64,000 nt of DNA. It comes from GCA-002700125 sp964434385. GTDB lineage: Bacteria; Chloroflexota; Dehalococcoidia; Lucifugimonadales; Lucifugimonadaceae. The translations under genes were made by a program, and so were the position numbers. The notes below the pieces were generated by a model. The model saw nothing but the letters and a program-made list of their open reading frames with translations, did not search any database and was not told the origin of the DNA. Below, piece after piece: positions 35,398 to 43,957 of this stretch. The first letter of the stretch is position 1; each line of letters starts with the position of its first letter. The DNA lies in assembly GCA_964434385.1 (NCBI GenBank), contig CAYSUW010000002.1, forward strand, positions 62,001 to 126,000, in the 5' to 3' direction.

Positions 35398-36146
35398 AAG
35401 TTCTAATATTAGGTGCAAATGGTATGTTAGGACCCTGGGTATCCAAAGCTTTGTCGGATCATGAAATTATTGAAACTGACTTGGAAAAAATACCCTCTAA
35501 TATTAATTACCATAAAATTGATATTTCAAATACTAAAGATGTTCTAAAAATATCTGAGGGAGTAGACGCAATAATCAACTTATCTGTTCTAAGAGCTGAT
35601 AGAAAGTTAGCATTCGATGTAAACACATTAGGAAATTACAATATGATGTTAGCTGCAGAGACTCATAAAATTTCAAGAATAATTAACACAGGACCTCATT
35701 TTCAAATAGCAGGGCCTACATATGAAGATTTTGACTTTGAACTCAATCCTGATATGCCACCACAACCAGGAGTAAACCTATATGCTCTAAGTAAATCTTT
35801 AGGACAAGAAATTTGTAACCAATTTACTAGAAAAAATGATTTTATTTTTTTACAAACATTACTTTTTTATATTTTTTATGATGAAAATTACATTCGTGCT
35901 GCAGAAAACACTCCACAACCTTCAGGATCTGATCCAGCACCATTCAGTGTCACTTGGACAGATGCAGCTGAAGCCATAAAATTAGCTCTTGAAATAGATC
36001 TGAAAAATTTACCTTCAAGAAGTGAAAGTTATTTTATTAATTCAAATTTACCTCATAACAAATTTTCAAATCAAAAAGCAAAAAACATTTTAGGTTGGAA
36101 TGCTACTAAAGATTTTGAGGAACTTTGGAACAGAAAAAATAAATGA
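35394..36146 (+). CDS. NAD-dependent epimerase/dehydratase family protein
   Basis: This 250-residue extended SDR has GANGMLGPW as the nucleotide loop near residue 7-15, DAIINLSVLRADRK, NTGPHFQIAG with the polar catalytic residue, and YALSK as the YxxxK pair near residue 139. The C-terminal part is short, ending in LGWNATKDFEELWN, typical of sugar-nucleotide or sugar-acid SDRs. Substrate unknown. It overlaps both neighbours by four bases and so is coupled to the degenerate paralogue and the rhomboid gene. Confidence 0.85.
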   Translation: MKVLILGANGMLGPWVSKALSDHEIIETDLEKIPSNINYHKIDISNTKDVLKISEGVDAIINLSVLRADRKLAFDVNTLGNYNMMLAAETHKISRIINTGPHFQIAGPTYEDFDFELNPDMPPQPGVNLYALSKSLGQEICNQFTRKNDFIFLQTLLFYIFYDENYIRAAENTPQPSGSDPAPFSVTWTDAAEAIKLALEIDLKNLPSRSESYFINSNLPHNKFSNQKAKNILGWNATKDFEELWNRKNK

Positions 36147-36919
36147 GCCTTCCAAAATTCAATTTTTATAACTATCAATTAGAATTTAAAAAATATCCTG
36201 TTACATGGACATTATTATTATTAAATCTAATTCTATGGGTTTTAATGGAAATTAATGGAGGTTCTGAGAATCCAGTTACTTTAATAAAATTTGGAGCTAA
36301 AGAAGGAATTCTTATTACTGGAGGAGAATACTGGCGTTTATTGACACCAATATTTTTGCACATAGGTTTTTATCATCTATTAACAAATTCAATTGGCTTA
36401 TTTATTTTTGGAAGATATGCTGAAACATTATTCGGAGGGAAAACATATTTCACAATTTATATTATTTCAGGAATATGGGGGAATATTGCTAGTTATTTTT
36501 CTAGTTTTGCTATAGGGGCGGGCGCTAGTGGCGCACTTTTTGGAATTATTGCAGCTTATGCCTCATATTTAATCTCTAATAGAGAATCATTGGGAGAATA
36601 CGGAAGACAAACATTAACTGGAATAATTTTACTTATTTTCATTAATCTGCTTTTCGGATTCACTATAGATGGAGTAGATAATTTTGCTCATGCAGGAGGA
36701 TTATTTAGTGGTTTAATATGTGGTTGGATATTATCTCCAAAAGTTACTAGAGAAATATTAACTATTCCTTCAGAAATTCCAACTTATATAGAACAAAAAA
36801 CATCTACCCCAAAATCTAATACTACTTTTTACTTACTAACAATAATCACAATTATATTATTCTATTTTTCAGTTAATTGGATTAGTCAAAATTTTTATAT
36901 TAGATTATTAACAAATTAA
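36143..36919 (+). CDS. rhomboid family intramembrane serine protease
   Basis: This 258-residue membrane protein has six or seven helices. The catalytic serine is Ser129 in GAGASGALFG, and His183 in NFAHAGGLFSG completes the dyad. The HxxxxHxxxN motif of helix 2 appears as HIGFYHLLTNS near residues 73-83, and EYWRLLTPIFLH in loop 1 is typical. It cleaves membrane-protein substrates that cannot be predicted here. Its end is 3 bases from the 3' end of the convergent tmRNA. Confidence 0.92.
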   Translation: MSLPKFNFYNYQLEFKKYPVTWTLLLLNLILWVLMEINGGSENPVTLIKFGAKEGILITGGEYWRLLTPIFLHIGFYHLLTNSIGLFIFGRYAETLFGGKTYFTIYIISGIWGNIASYFSSFAIGAGASGALFGIIAAYASYLISNRESLGEYGRQTLTGIILLIFINLLFGFTIDGVDNFAHAGGLFSGLICGWILSPKVTREILTIPSEIPTYIEQKTSTPKSNTTFYLLTIITIILFYFSVNWISQNFYIRLLTN

Positions 36920-36922
36920 TTT

Positions 36923-37273
36923 TGGTGGAGACGGGGGAGAGTCGAACTCCCCGTCCAAAAAGAGTCATAATTTAACTTCTACGAACATAGTCATCGAAAA
37001 TTGTCTTAAATCACATACTCAATGACAAATAATCATGATTTAAGTTTTTGGAATAAAACTTTACTAAATGTCACCAAATTCATTTAATGCACCTCAGACT
37101 TTCGGCATCTTTCTAATGCTCTCTAAGGGTAAGCAATAGAAGATGTTAGCTACTTAAACTGCAGCTAAAGCGACTTGTTTTTCGTCGTTTATGTTTCCCA
37201 CCGTTTACGAGGTTGATGGAATCTCGATCCGCAATCAAACCACAGGCTCTCTCTGTCGAATCCACGCGTCCCC
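36923..37273 (-). ncRNA. ssrA: transfer-messenger RNA (tmRNA)
   Basis: On the minus strand the RNA begins GGGGAC at 37273 and ends GTCTCC-A-CCA at 36923, so the six-base acceptor stem pairs (with one G-U) and CCA is encoded. The 3' T-arm contains GGGAGTTCGACTCTCCC, and the 5' part has the TGGATTCGACAG of tmRNA. The tag reading frame reads GNINDEKQVALAAV and then TAA at 37154-37156, if GGA at 37198-37196 is the resume codon. Total length is 351 bases. It lies 36 bases downstream of smpB in the same direction, so trans-translation factors are linked. Confidence 0.95.
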
Positions 37274-37285
37274 AAAATCAGCATA

Positions 37286-37291
37286 AGTATA
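37286..37291 (-). promoter_or_regulatory. possible -10 box for tmRNA
   Basis: TATACT on the minus strand lies 12 bases before the mature 5' end of tmRNA, in the 36-base gap after smpB. No clear -35 hexamer is visible at 17 bases. It could give a pre-tmRNA that is trimmed by RNase P, or the RNA could be cut out of a smpB transcript. Confidence 0.3.
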
Positions 37292-37309
37292 ACTAAAATT
37301 TTAATAATT

Positions 37310-37753
37310 TTAAAACCTTGATTTTTTTAAAGATCTTCTCATCTCTATTTCAGCTTCCTTATTTTTTATTGATTGTCTCCTATCATACTTTCTTTTACCT
37401 CTTACTAAAGCTATTTCAACTTTAGCTAATCTTTTAGAAAAGAAAATTTTAGTTGGAACAATAGATAAACGTTTCCTATCTACATCAAGATTCCATCTTT
37501 TTATTTCTTTTCTATGCAAAAGAAGTTTCCGATCTCTAGTGGTGTTGTGTTGTAAAGGAATTCCGGCAAATCTATAATGTGAAATCTGAGAATTCATCAA
37601 CCAAATTTCACCTTTAATTATCTTACAGAATGCCTGAGATATATTTGCACTTCCATTCCTTAAAGATCTAACTTCAGTTCCCTTTAAGACTATCCCAGCC
37701 TCAAGTGTTTCTATAATATCAAAGTTGTATCTTACTTTTCGATTAGTAGTAAT
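37310..37753 (-). CDS. smpB: SsrA-binding protein SmpB, apparently started at AUU
   Basis: The frame encodes the whole 147-residue SmpB: NRKVRYNFDIIETLEAGIVL, GTEVRSLRNG and GEIWLMNSQIS in the N-terminal half, then KLLLHRKEI and the basic tail. No ATG, GTG or TTG lies in frame before this conserved region. In frame, a TAA is only five codons before the proposed start, with only GAG, AGG, ATA and AGA between them. An ATT at 37753-37751 follows an AGAGAGG ribosome site at six-base spacing and sits 17 bases after the ctpA stop. The first standard start would be at 37600 or 37597, losing a third of the protein. SmpB delivers tmRNA to stalled ribosomes. Confidence 0.85.
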   Translation of the reverse strand: MTTNRKVRYNFDIIETLEAGIVLKGTEVRSLRNGSANISQAFCKIIKGEIWLMNSQISHYRFAGIPLQHNTTRDRKLLLHRKEIKRWNLDVDRKRLSIVPTKIFFSKRLAKVEIALVRGKRKYDRRQSIKNKEAEIEMRRSLKKSRF

Positions 37754-37770
37754 TCTTATCCTCTCTTATA

Positions 37771-38991
37771 TTAAGACTCACCGTCTAATTGATAATTCAG
37801 TTGAGTAATTGCAGCTTTTAATTGTAAATCATCAGTTTCATTCCCAGGCTGTTTCTGAACTACATCAGGTTTTAATCCAACATTTTCTATCATTCTGCCC
37901 AATGGTGTGTACCATCGTGCCACAGTATAATAAATTCCACCTCCATTACTCAATCCTCTTTGAATACCAACGCTGCCTTTCCCAAATGTGGTAGTACCAA
38001 TTACAATTGCTCTATCATAATCTTGTAAAGCTCCTGATAAAACCTCACTACCGCTGGCACTATATTCATTTACCAATACAACCATAGGAAGTTTTTTAAA
38101 ATTTCCTTTTGATTTCACTAACCAATTCTTTCTTTGTCCATTACCTTTGATTTCATACATCACCATCGAGCCTTCATCTAAAAATTCACCAGCTATATCA
38201 ACTACTGAAGTTACTAAACCACCAGGGTTTTGTCTTAAATCAAGAATAATTCCTTTATTTTTTTTATCAAGATCTTTTAATACTTTTACTAATTCATTAT
38301 GTGTTTCTCGAGTAAAAGAGGAAACACGAATGTGTGCATAAGGAGCATCTTGGAGTTGTGTAGATCTGACACTAGGTAATTTAATTTCTCCTCTAATAAT
38401 TTTGATGTCTATTGGGTTAGATTCACCAATTCTTTGAATAGTTAAAATAACAGCAGTACCTCCTTTGCCTCTAATCTTGTTGACAGCTTCCATAACGGTC
38501 CAACCTTCAGTATCTTCTCCATCAACAGCAAGAATAATATCGCCACCTTTAATACCTGCATCTTCAGCAGGAGAACCATCTATAGGTGCAATAATAACTA
38601 CACGTTTTCCATCTTTAGTTTGTTGTACAGTAGAACCAATACCTTCAAATTTACCTTGAAAACTTGATTGTTGAACAGCAAAACGTTCAGGGGAAATATA
38701 TCCAGAATGTTGATCATCAAGTTTTTCAAATATTCCAATTACAGCACCATCAGCTAAAGAATCTAATTCAAGATCTTTTTGATCAACATGATCTTGCAAA
38801 AGATATTGATAAGTATCCCAAATAATTCTTAATTCTTCAGATAAATTTTTTGGGGGTTCATTTAATCTAACTTCTGATGTATCAATTGCAGGTTCAGGAA
38901 TTTCATTTTCTACAGTAGAACAAGAAATAATTAATATAAATAAAAATGTGATTAAGTATTTAAAAATTAAATTTCTAGATTTATTCTTCAT
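37771..38991 (-). CDS. ctpA: C-terminal processing peptidase (S41), lipoprotein
   Basis: This 406-residue protease is made with a signal peptide ending in the lipobox IIS-Cys24, so it is anchored outside the cytoplasmic membrane. A PDZ domain spans about residues 112-195 (FEGIGSTV, GIKGGDIILAVDGE). The catalytic Ser is in YSASGSEVLSG near 314 and the Lys in TFGKGSVG near 339, the usual 25-residue spacing. It cleaves proteins near their C-termini. smpB starts 17 bases downstream, so both are probably on one transcript. Confidence 0.93.
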   Translation of the reverse strand: MKNKSRNLIFKYLITFLFILIISCSTVENEIPEPAIDTSEVRLNEPPKNLSEELRIIWDTYQYLLQDHVDQKDLELDSLADGAVIGIFEKLDDQHSGYISPERFAVQQSSFQGKFEGIGSTVQQTKDGKRVVIIAPIDGSPAEDAGIKGGDIILAVDGEDTEGWTVMEAVNKIRGKGGTAVILTIQRIGESNPIDIKIIRGEIKLPSVRSTQLQDAPYAHIRVSSFTRETHNELVKVLKDLDKKNKGIILDLRQNPGGLVTSVVDIAGEFLDEGSMVMYEIKGNGQRKNWLVKSKGNFKKLPMVVLVNEYSASGSEVLSGALQDYDRAIVIGTTTFGKGSVGIQRGLSNGGGIYYTVARWYTPLGRMIENVGLKPDVVQKQPGNETDDLQLKAAITQLNYQLDGES

Positions 38992-39031
38992 ATTGAACCT
39001 CTTTTAATACAATTAACTTATTAGTTTACAT

Positions 39032-39060
39032 AACATATATAGTGCGACATAATATGTCAG
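39032..39060 (-). promoter_or_regulatory. candidate ctpA promoter overlapped by an inverted repeat
   Basis: On the minus strand CTGACA (39060-39055) and TATGTT (39037-39032) are spaced by 17 bases upstream of ctpA. An inverted repeat GACAT-AAT-ATGTC (39046-39058) overlaps the -35 box. It may be a repressor site. AT content limits confidence. Confidence 0.4.
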
Positions 39061-39067
39061 AGTCTAT

Positions 39068-40207
39068 TTACACTGCCCTATGCTTCCACAATTGAGCATG
39101 ATTATTTATTAAATCTCTTAAATCATCTATTCCTAGACTTTTTGAAGCTGAAGTAAAGATATTTTCTACATCATCACCAATCAATTGTAATACTAATTCT
39201 CTAACTTCAGATAAAGATGATGTTAATTTATCAATTTTATTTAGAATTAAAATATTTTTCTTAAAATCTATTCCTAATTCTGAAAGCACATCGTTAACTA
39301 CTTTTATTTGTGAAATAAAATTTGGTTGAGATATATCCACTACATGTAATAATAAATCTGAATCACATAATTCCTCTAAGGTTGCCCTAAATGCTGCTAC
39401 AAGAACAGTAGGAAGTTTATTCACAAAACCTACAGTATCGCTTAAAGTACCATTGAATATAGCAGGCAAATAAAATTTCTTTGTTTTCGTATCTAAAGTG
39501 GCAAATAATCTATTAGACGGATTTATTGAATGATTTGTAGTCAAAGAATTAAATATTGCAGTTTTACCTGCATTAGTATAACCAACAAGAGATACATTAA
39601 AAGCTTTATTCAATCTTCTATTTCTAAGAGAGGTTCTAGTATTTTTTACTTTTTTTAAATCTTTACGAATTTGATTAATTCTTTGCCTAACCAATCTTCT
39701 ATCTGTTTCAATTTGTGATTCACCAGGACCTCTTGTTCCTATTCCTCCACCCAATCTTTCTAAATGAGACCATTGACCAGCTAATCTAGGTAGCAAATAC
39801 TCAGATTGTGCTAAATTTACTTGAAGTTTACCTTCTCTAGTTTTTGCACGTGCAGCAAAAATATCTAATATTAATGCTGTCCTATCAATAACTTTTACAT
39901 TCAGTATTTGTTCTATATTTCTTTGTTGAGTAGGATCTAGCTCGTCGTCAAAAATCACTACATCAATAGAATTAGCTTTAATAATCTGTGATAATTCTTC
40001 TAATTTTCCTTTTCCAATATAAGTTGAAGAATTTTTACTAATAGTTTGAACAAATTCATCCACAACTTCTGCACCACTAGAGATTGTTAAATTATTTAAT
40101 TCTTCTAATCTTTGTTGTAAGGTCCAATCATCGTTAAGCGCATTTCCTCTTACTTTTACAGCTACGATAATTGCTCTTTCTATTTTTTTGATAGTATTTA
40201 TTGCCAT
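39068..40207 (-). CDS. hflX: ribosome-associated GTPase HflX
   Basis: This 379-residue GTPase has the HflX N-terminal domain (SSGAEVVDEFVQTISKNSSTYIGKG in overview), DDELDPTQQRNIEQ, and a glycine-rich linker ERLGGGIGTRGPGESQIE. The G domain has GYTNAGKTAIFNSL, DTVGF and NKID. It binds 50S subunits and splits stalled ribosomes. It is encoded 23 bases after dapL in the same direction and ends the long minus-strand operon starting at tsaC. Confidence 0.94.
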   Translation of the reverse strand: MAINTIKKIERAIIVAVKVRGNALNDDWTLQQRLEELNNLTISSGAEVVDEFVQTISKNSSTYIGKGKLEELSQIIKANSIDVVIFDDELDPTQQRNIEQILNVKVIDRTALILDIFAARAKTREGKLQVNLAQSEYLLPRLAGQWSHLERLGGGIGTRGPGESQIETDRRLVRQRINQIRKDLKKVKNTRTSLRNRRLNKAFNVSLVGYTNAGKTAIFNSLTTNHSINPSNRLFATLDTKTKKFYLPAIFNGTLSDTVGFVNKLPTVLVAAFRATLEELCDSDLLLHVVDISQPNFISQIKVVNDVLSELGIDFKKNILILNKIDKLTSSLSEVRELVLQLIGDDVENIFTSASKSLGIDDLRDLINNHAQLWKHRAV

Positions 40208-40230
40208 ATGTGTTCTTTATGACTTCATAA

Positions 40231-41394
40231 TCAACCAGAATTCCACTTAGAAATTCTTTCTACTCCTTCATCAACTAAATAATCAGGAGTAGTCAAAGAT
40301 AACCTTACAAAACCTTCTCCAAAGGAACCATAACCTGTGCCAGGGGTCACTACAACATCACATTTCTCTAATAACAATTCTGTAAATTGTGCAGAAGTAT
40401 GTCCGTCAGGAATTTTACACCATAGATATAAACCAGCTTTAGGAAGAGGCACTTCTAATCCAATTTCTCTTAAAGCTTTTACAAGTTTATTTCTTCTTCT
40501 CTCATAAATCGCATTATTTTCTTGAAGGAATTTTGATGATTTTTTTAAAGCTTCAATTCCCATATATTGAATTGCTTGAGGCACACCAGAATCCAAGTTT
40601 GATTTCACTGTAAGTAATGATTGAACTAATTCTTCATTACCTGCTGCAAACCCTAATCTCCAGCCAGTCATATTAAAAGTCTTAGAGAAAGAATGAAACT
40701 CAACTACAATATCCTTTGCTCCTGGTACTTGTAAAATAGAAGGTGCAACATAATCATCAAAAGTTACTTCTGTATAACAAGCATCATTCATTATAGCTAT
40801 ATCATTATCTTTACCAAATTGAATAGCTTCTCTAAAAAAATCTAAATCAGCAATACCACCAGTTGGATTGTTTGGATAATTTAACCATAAGATTTTTGCT
40901 CTTTCTTTTATTTCTTTAGGTATTTTTGATAAGTCAGGAAGCCATCCTGATTTTTCTAATAATGGGATTTTATATACTTCCCCTCCAGCAAAATTACAAC
41001 CTGCAGCATAGACCGGATATCCTGGATCAGGAATAATAGAGATATCACCAGGATCAATTAGACATAAAGAAGCATGACCTATGCCTTCTTTTGCTCCTAT
41101 CAGACTCACTACTTCTTTTTGACTATCTAATGAAACATCGAATCTTTTCTGATACCAATCAACTATAGCCTCCCTAAATTCTGGAAGACCATCTGACTCT
41201 GGATATCTATGATTTTGAGGATCATCAGAAAATTTCTTCATTGAATCAATAATGTATTTAGGAGTAGGAATATCTGGATCTCCAATACCAAAAGATATTA
41301 CATCTATACCTTTCGCTTTTTTCTCTGCAATAGTTTTAGATATACCTACAAACAAATAAGGTTCTATGTTTTCAAATCTACTAGATAACTTCAT
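40231..41394 (-). CDS. dapL: LL-diaminopimelate aminotransferase
   Basis: This 387-residue class I/II PLP aminotransferase begins FENIEPYLFVGISKTIAEKK, typical of DapL. It has GIGDPDIPTP, RYPESDGLPEFREAI, NYPNNPTG and the PLP lysine in HSFSKTFNMTGWRLGF. It converts tetrahydrodipicolinate straight to LL-diaminopimelate. The next gene upstream is dapF, which supports the assignment over a generic aspartate aminotransferase. dapF lies 39 bases away. Confidence 0.88.
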   Translation of the reverse strand: MKLSSRFENIEPYLFVGISKTIAEKKAKGIDVISFGIGDPDIPTPKYIIDSMKKFSDDPQNHRYPESDGLPEFREAIVDWYQKRFDVSLDSQKEVVSLIGAKEGIGHASLCLIDPGDISIIPDPGYPVYAAGCNFAGGEVYKIPLLEKSGWLPDLSKIPKEIKERAKILWLNYPNNPTGGIADLDFFREAIQFGKDNDIAIMNDACYTEVTFDDYVAPSILQVPGAKDIVVEFHSFSKTFNMTGWRLGFAAGNEELVQSLLTVKSNLDSGVPQAIQYMGIEALKKSSKFLQENNAIYERRRNKLVKALREIGLEVPLPKAGLYLWCKIPDGHTSAQFTELLLEKCDVVVTPGTGYGSFGEGFVRLSLTTPDYLVDEGVERISKWNSG

Positions 41395-41433
41395 ATTTTC
41401 TCCTATATATCAATATTCTCCTCTAAAGCCAAG

Positions 41434-42288
41434 CTATTCTAAAGGCCATTCTCCTCTAAATACTTCTTCAGTAGGACCTTCAAGATAAACTTCTTCTCCT
41501 TGATTCCAAGAGATAAATAAAGATCCTCCAGGAACATCTACTTTTAAATCATTTTTCACCAAATTATGAGTCATAGAAATAATTGCTGAAGCTGAAGAAC
41601 CTGTTCCAGAGGAAAGTGTCTCCCCTGCCCCTCTCTCAAAAATCCTTGCTTTTATTACACTTTCGGAAATCACATTAACTATTTCAAAATTAATTCTATT
41701 TGGAAAAATTTTGTGATTTTCAACCATAGGACCAATCCTATTTAAATCAAATTCTTCTACAGGAATATCAGTAATATGAACTGCATGTGGATTACCTATA
41801 TTTACACATGAAATTTCTATTGAATCATCTCCTAAATCTAATAAGTAATCAAATACTTTATTATCGTTAGAAAAGTTTTCTACAGGTATCTCTGAACATT
41901 TAAATTTTGGGATACCCATAGCAACCTTTCCAGATACCATTTTCCCTTTTTGAATCTTTGGAAATACAGTTCTTATGCCACCCAATGTCTCAATTTGTAA
42001 TCCTTCTGGATTAAATCTAACAATTTCATTATCTAAAACAAATTTCGAAAAAAGTCTTATTCCATTCCCACTCATTTCTGCCTCGGATCCATCAGGATTA
42101 AAAACTCTCATTTTTATATCTGATATTTCTGAATCTTCTACAACAACAATTCCATCACTGAAAACACCAAAATGAGCTCTACTCATATTTTTAGATAGTA
42201 AACCAAAGTCTAAATTTACACTTCTACCATCTATAGCAATATAGTCATTCCCTGCACCTTGTAATTTTGAAAACTTAATATAATTCAT
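41434..42288 (-). CDS. dapF: diaminopimelate epimerase homologue with both catalytic cysteines replaced by serine
   Basis: The 284-residue protein aligns throughout with DapF: KLQGAGNDYIAID at the N-terminus, FNPDGSEAEM, NIGNPHAV and ERGAGETL. The two acid/base cysteines, normally in CGNG and in a C-G-T-G motif, are Ser73 (AGT codon) in EMSGNGIR and Ser227 (TCT codon) in LSSGTG. All surrounding motifs are intact, so this is not general decay. Cys-to-Ser mutants of the well-studied enzyme lose most epimerase activity, so either chemistry or substrate differs here. It overlaps miaA by four bases and precedes dapL. Confidence 0.88.
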   Translation of the reverse strand: MNYIKFSKLQGAGNDYIAIDGRSVNLDFGLLSKNMSRAHFGVFSDGIVVVEDSEISDIKMRVFNPDGSEAEMSGNGIRLFSKFVLDNEIVRFNPEGLQIETLGGIRTVFPKIQKGKMVSGKVAMGIPKFKCSEIPVENFSNDNKVFDYLLDLGDDSIEISCVNIGNPHAVHITDIPVEEFDLNRIGPMVENHKIFPNRINFEIVNVISESVIKARIFERGAGETLSSGTGSSASAIISMTHNLVKNDLKVDVPGGSLFISWNQGEEVYLEGPTEEVFRGEWPLE

Positions 42289-43202
42289 TTGAAATCTTCT
42301 AAAATAATGTTTAAAGCATAATTATTATTATTTTTACCACTTATATCAATCCATTTTATTCGAGGATCAGATAATTTAAACCAATTATATTGATGCCTAA
42401 TTAAATTTCTAGTGGATTTTTTAATTCTAATAAGTACTTCCTCGAAGGAAATTTCTTTTTTAATAAATAAATAGATATCAGTATAGCCAATATTCTTAAA
42501 TGATAGGGATTTATTATTCAGCCCAATAGAAATTAAATTTTGAACTTCTTCTACCCATCCTTTTTTAAACATAGCTTCAATTCTGTTATCAATTTTTTCA
42601 TATAGTAATTCTCTATCCATAGTTAATCCATAAACTTGAAATTTAGTAAAATTTCTTTCTTTCTGATGATTTTTCAACTGAAATCCTGAACGACCAACTT
42701 CAAATCCCCTAATGACTCTTCTAGTATTATTCTTATCAATATTTTCTGCTATTGAAGGAAATTCTTTTTGAAGTTTTTTATATAGAAATTCTTTTCCTTT
42801 TTGTTGAGACAACAATTCTAATTTTTTTCTAAATTTTTCATCTGGCTCTACTTTGGGAACACTCCAGTTCTCCAATAATGCCATTATATATTGACCACTT
42901 CCCCCTACTAAAATCGGTATATTTTTCCCATCAAAAGAATTCAATTTTGTATTAATCAACTCAAGAAATTCGGCAAGATTAAATCTGGAGTCAGGATTTA
43001 AAATATTAATAAGATGATGTTTTACTTCTTTCATTCTAGTTTCTGACGGTTTGTCGGTCCCAATATTAAGATACTTATAAAATAAACTACTATCTGTATT
43101 GATTATCTCTCCAGATATTCTTTTTGCTAATTCAAATCCTAAAGACGATTTTCCAACTCCAGTTGGACCTATTATTACTGGGATTTTAATTACACTTTCC
43201 AA
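42285..43202 (-). CDS. miaA: tRNA dimethylallyltransferase
   Basis: This 305-residue enzyme adds the dimethylallyl group to A37 of tRNAs reading UNN codons. The P-loop GPTGVGKSSL, INTDSSLFYKYLNIGTDKPS (about residues 33-52), VGGSGQYI and a C-terminal TRNLIRHQYNWFK are family signatures. It overlaps tpiA by 13 bases and dapF by four, typical of this operon. Confidence 0.94.
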   Translation of the reverse strand: MESVIKIPVIIGPTGVGKSSLGFELAKRISGEIINTDSSLFYKYLNIGTDKPSETRMKEVKHHLINILNPDSRFNLAEFLELINTKLNSFDGKNIPILVGGSGQYIMALLENWSVPKVEPDEKFRKKLELLSQQKGKEFLYKKLQKEFPSIAENIDKNNTRRVIRGFEVGRSGFQLKNHQKERNFTKFQVYGLTMDRELLYEKIDNRIEAMFKKGWVEEVQNLISIGLNNKSLSFKNIGYTDIYLFIKKEISFEEVLIRIKKSTRNLIRHQYNWFKLSDPRIKWIDISGKNNNNYALNIILEDFK

Positions 43203-43957
43203 ATCGATCTACAAATATCTATAATTTTAGAAAATTCTTTGGGATCCATACTAGAAGAACCAATTAAAGCTCCATCTATATCTCCAGAATCAATTAAATT
43301 ACTAATATTATTACTAGAAACACTTCCTCCATACAATATAGGAATTTCATCAGTTCCAGAAATAATTTTTAATTCAGATCTAATAGCATTAATCATTTCT
43401 ATTGCGTCATTGGGTTCACAAGGGACACCAGTACCAATAGCCCACAATGGTTCATATGCAAGAATAATAGAATCCCATTTATTAAAATTTTTAACAGATT
43501 CTCTTAATTGATTACGAACAAAATCAATGTGTTCAAAATTTAATCTAGTTTGTTGATTCTCACCTAAACAAAGTATAGGACGAATATTAGACCCTGAACA
43601 TAATGATAATTTTTTTGAAACATCAGAATTAGATTCATTAAGAAGAGTTCTTCTTTCTGAATGTCCAATTATAGAATAATCGACAAATTCTTTAACTAAA
43701 TCTACAGATATTTCTCCTGTAAAAGGTCCTTCTGATTGAGACAAATGAGTGATATCTTGGACTCCAAGAAATGCCTTATCTATAGAAATATCATATAAAG
43801 ATTTTGTTGATAAATAGTTAGAGCAAATAATTACTTTTAAAGAATTATTAGAAAAGTTACTTTTGATAAGATGTTTTTTTATTTGGTCATATTTTTCTAT
43901 AGATTTTTTTACTGAAAAATTCATTTTCCAATTTGCAATTAACAATTTATCTCTCAT
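43190..43957 (-). CDS. tpiA: triosephosphate isomerase
   Basis: This 255-residue TIM barrel has all catalytic elements: Asn and Lys in ANWKMN near residue 8-13, His in IIGHSERR, Glu in AYEPLWAIGTG near 168, and the phosphate loop YGGSVSSNN. It interconverts dihydroxyacetone phosphate and glyceraldehyde 3-phosphate. It overlaps pgk by 11 bases, a common glycolytic pairing. Confidence 0.97.
   Translation of the reverse strand: MRDKLLIANWKMNFSVKKSIEKYDQIKKHLIKSNFSNNSLKVIICSNYLSTKSLYDISIDKAFLGVQDITHLSQSEGPFTGEISVDLVKEFVDYSIIGHSERRTLLNESNSDVSKKLSLCSGSNIRPILCLGENQQTRLNFEHIDFVRNQLRESVKNFNKWDSIILAYEPLWAIGTGVPCEPNDAIEMINAIRSELKIISGTDEIPILYGGSVSSNNISNLIDSGDIDGALIGSSSMDPKEFSKIIDICRSIWKV

Noticed and set aside
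37310..37600. Reading smpB as a 96-residue truncated pseudogene
   Set aside because: The same frame continues upstream with perfect SmpB sequence, so the only problem is the unusual start codon.
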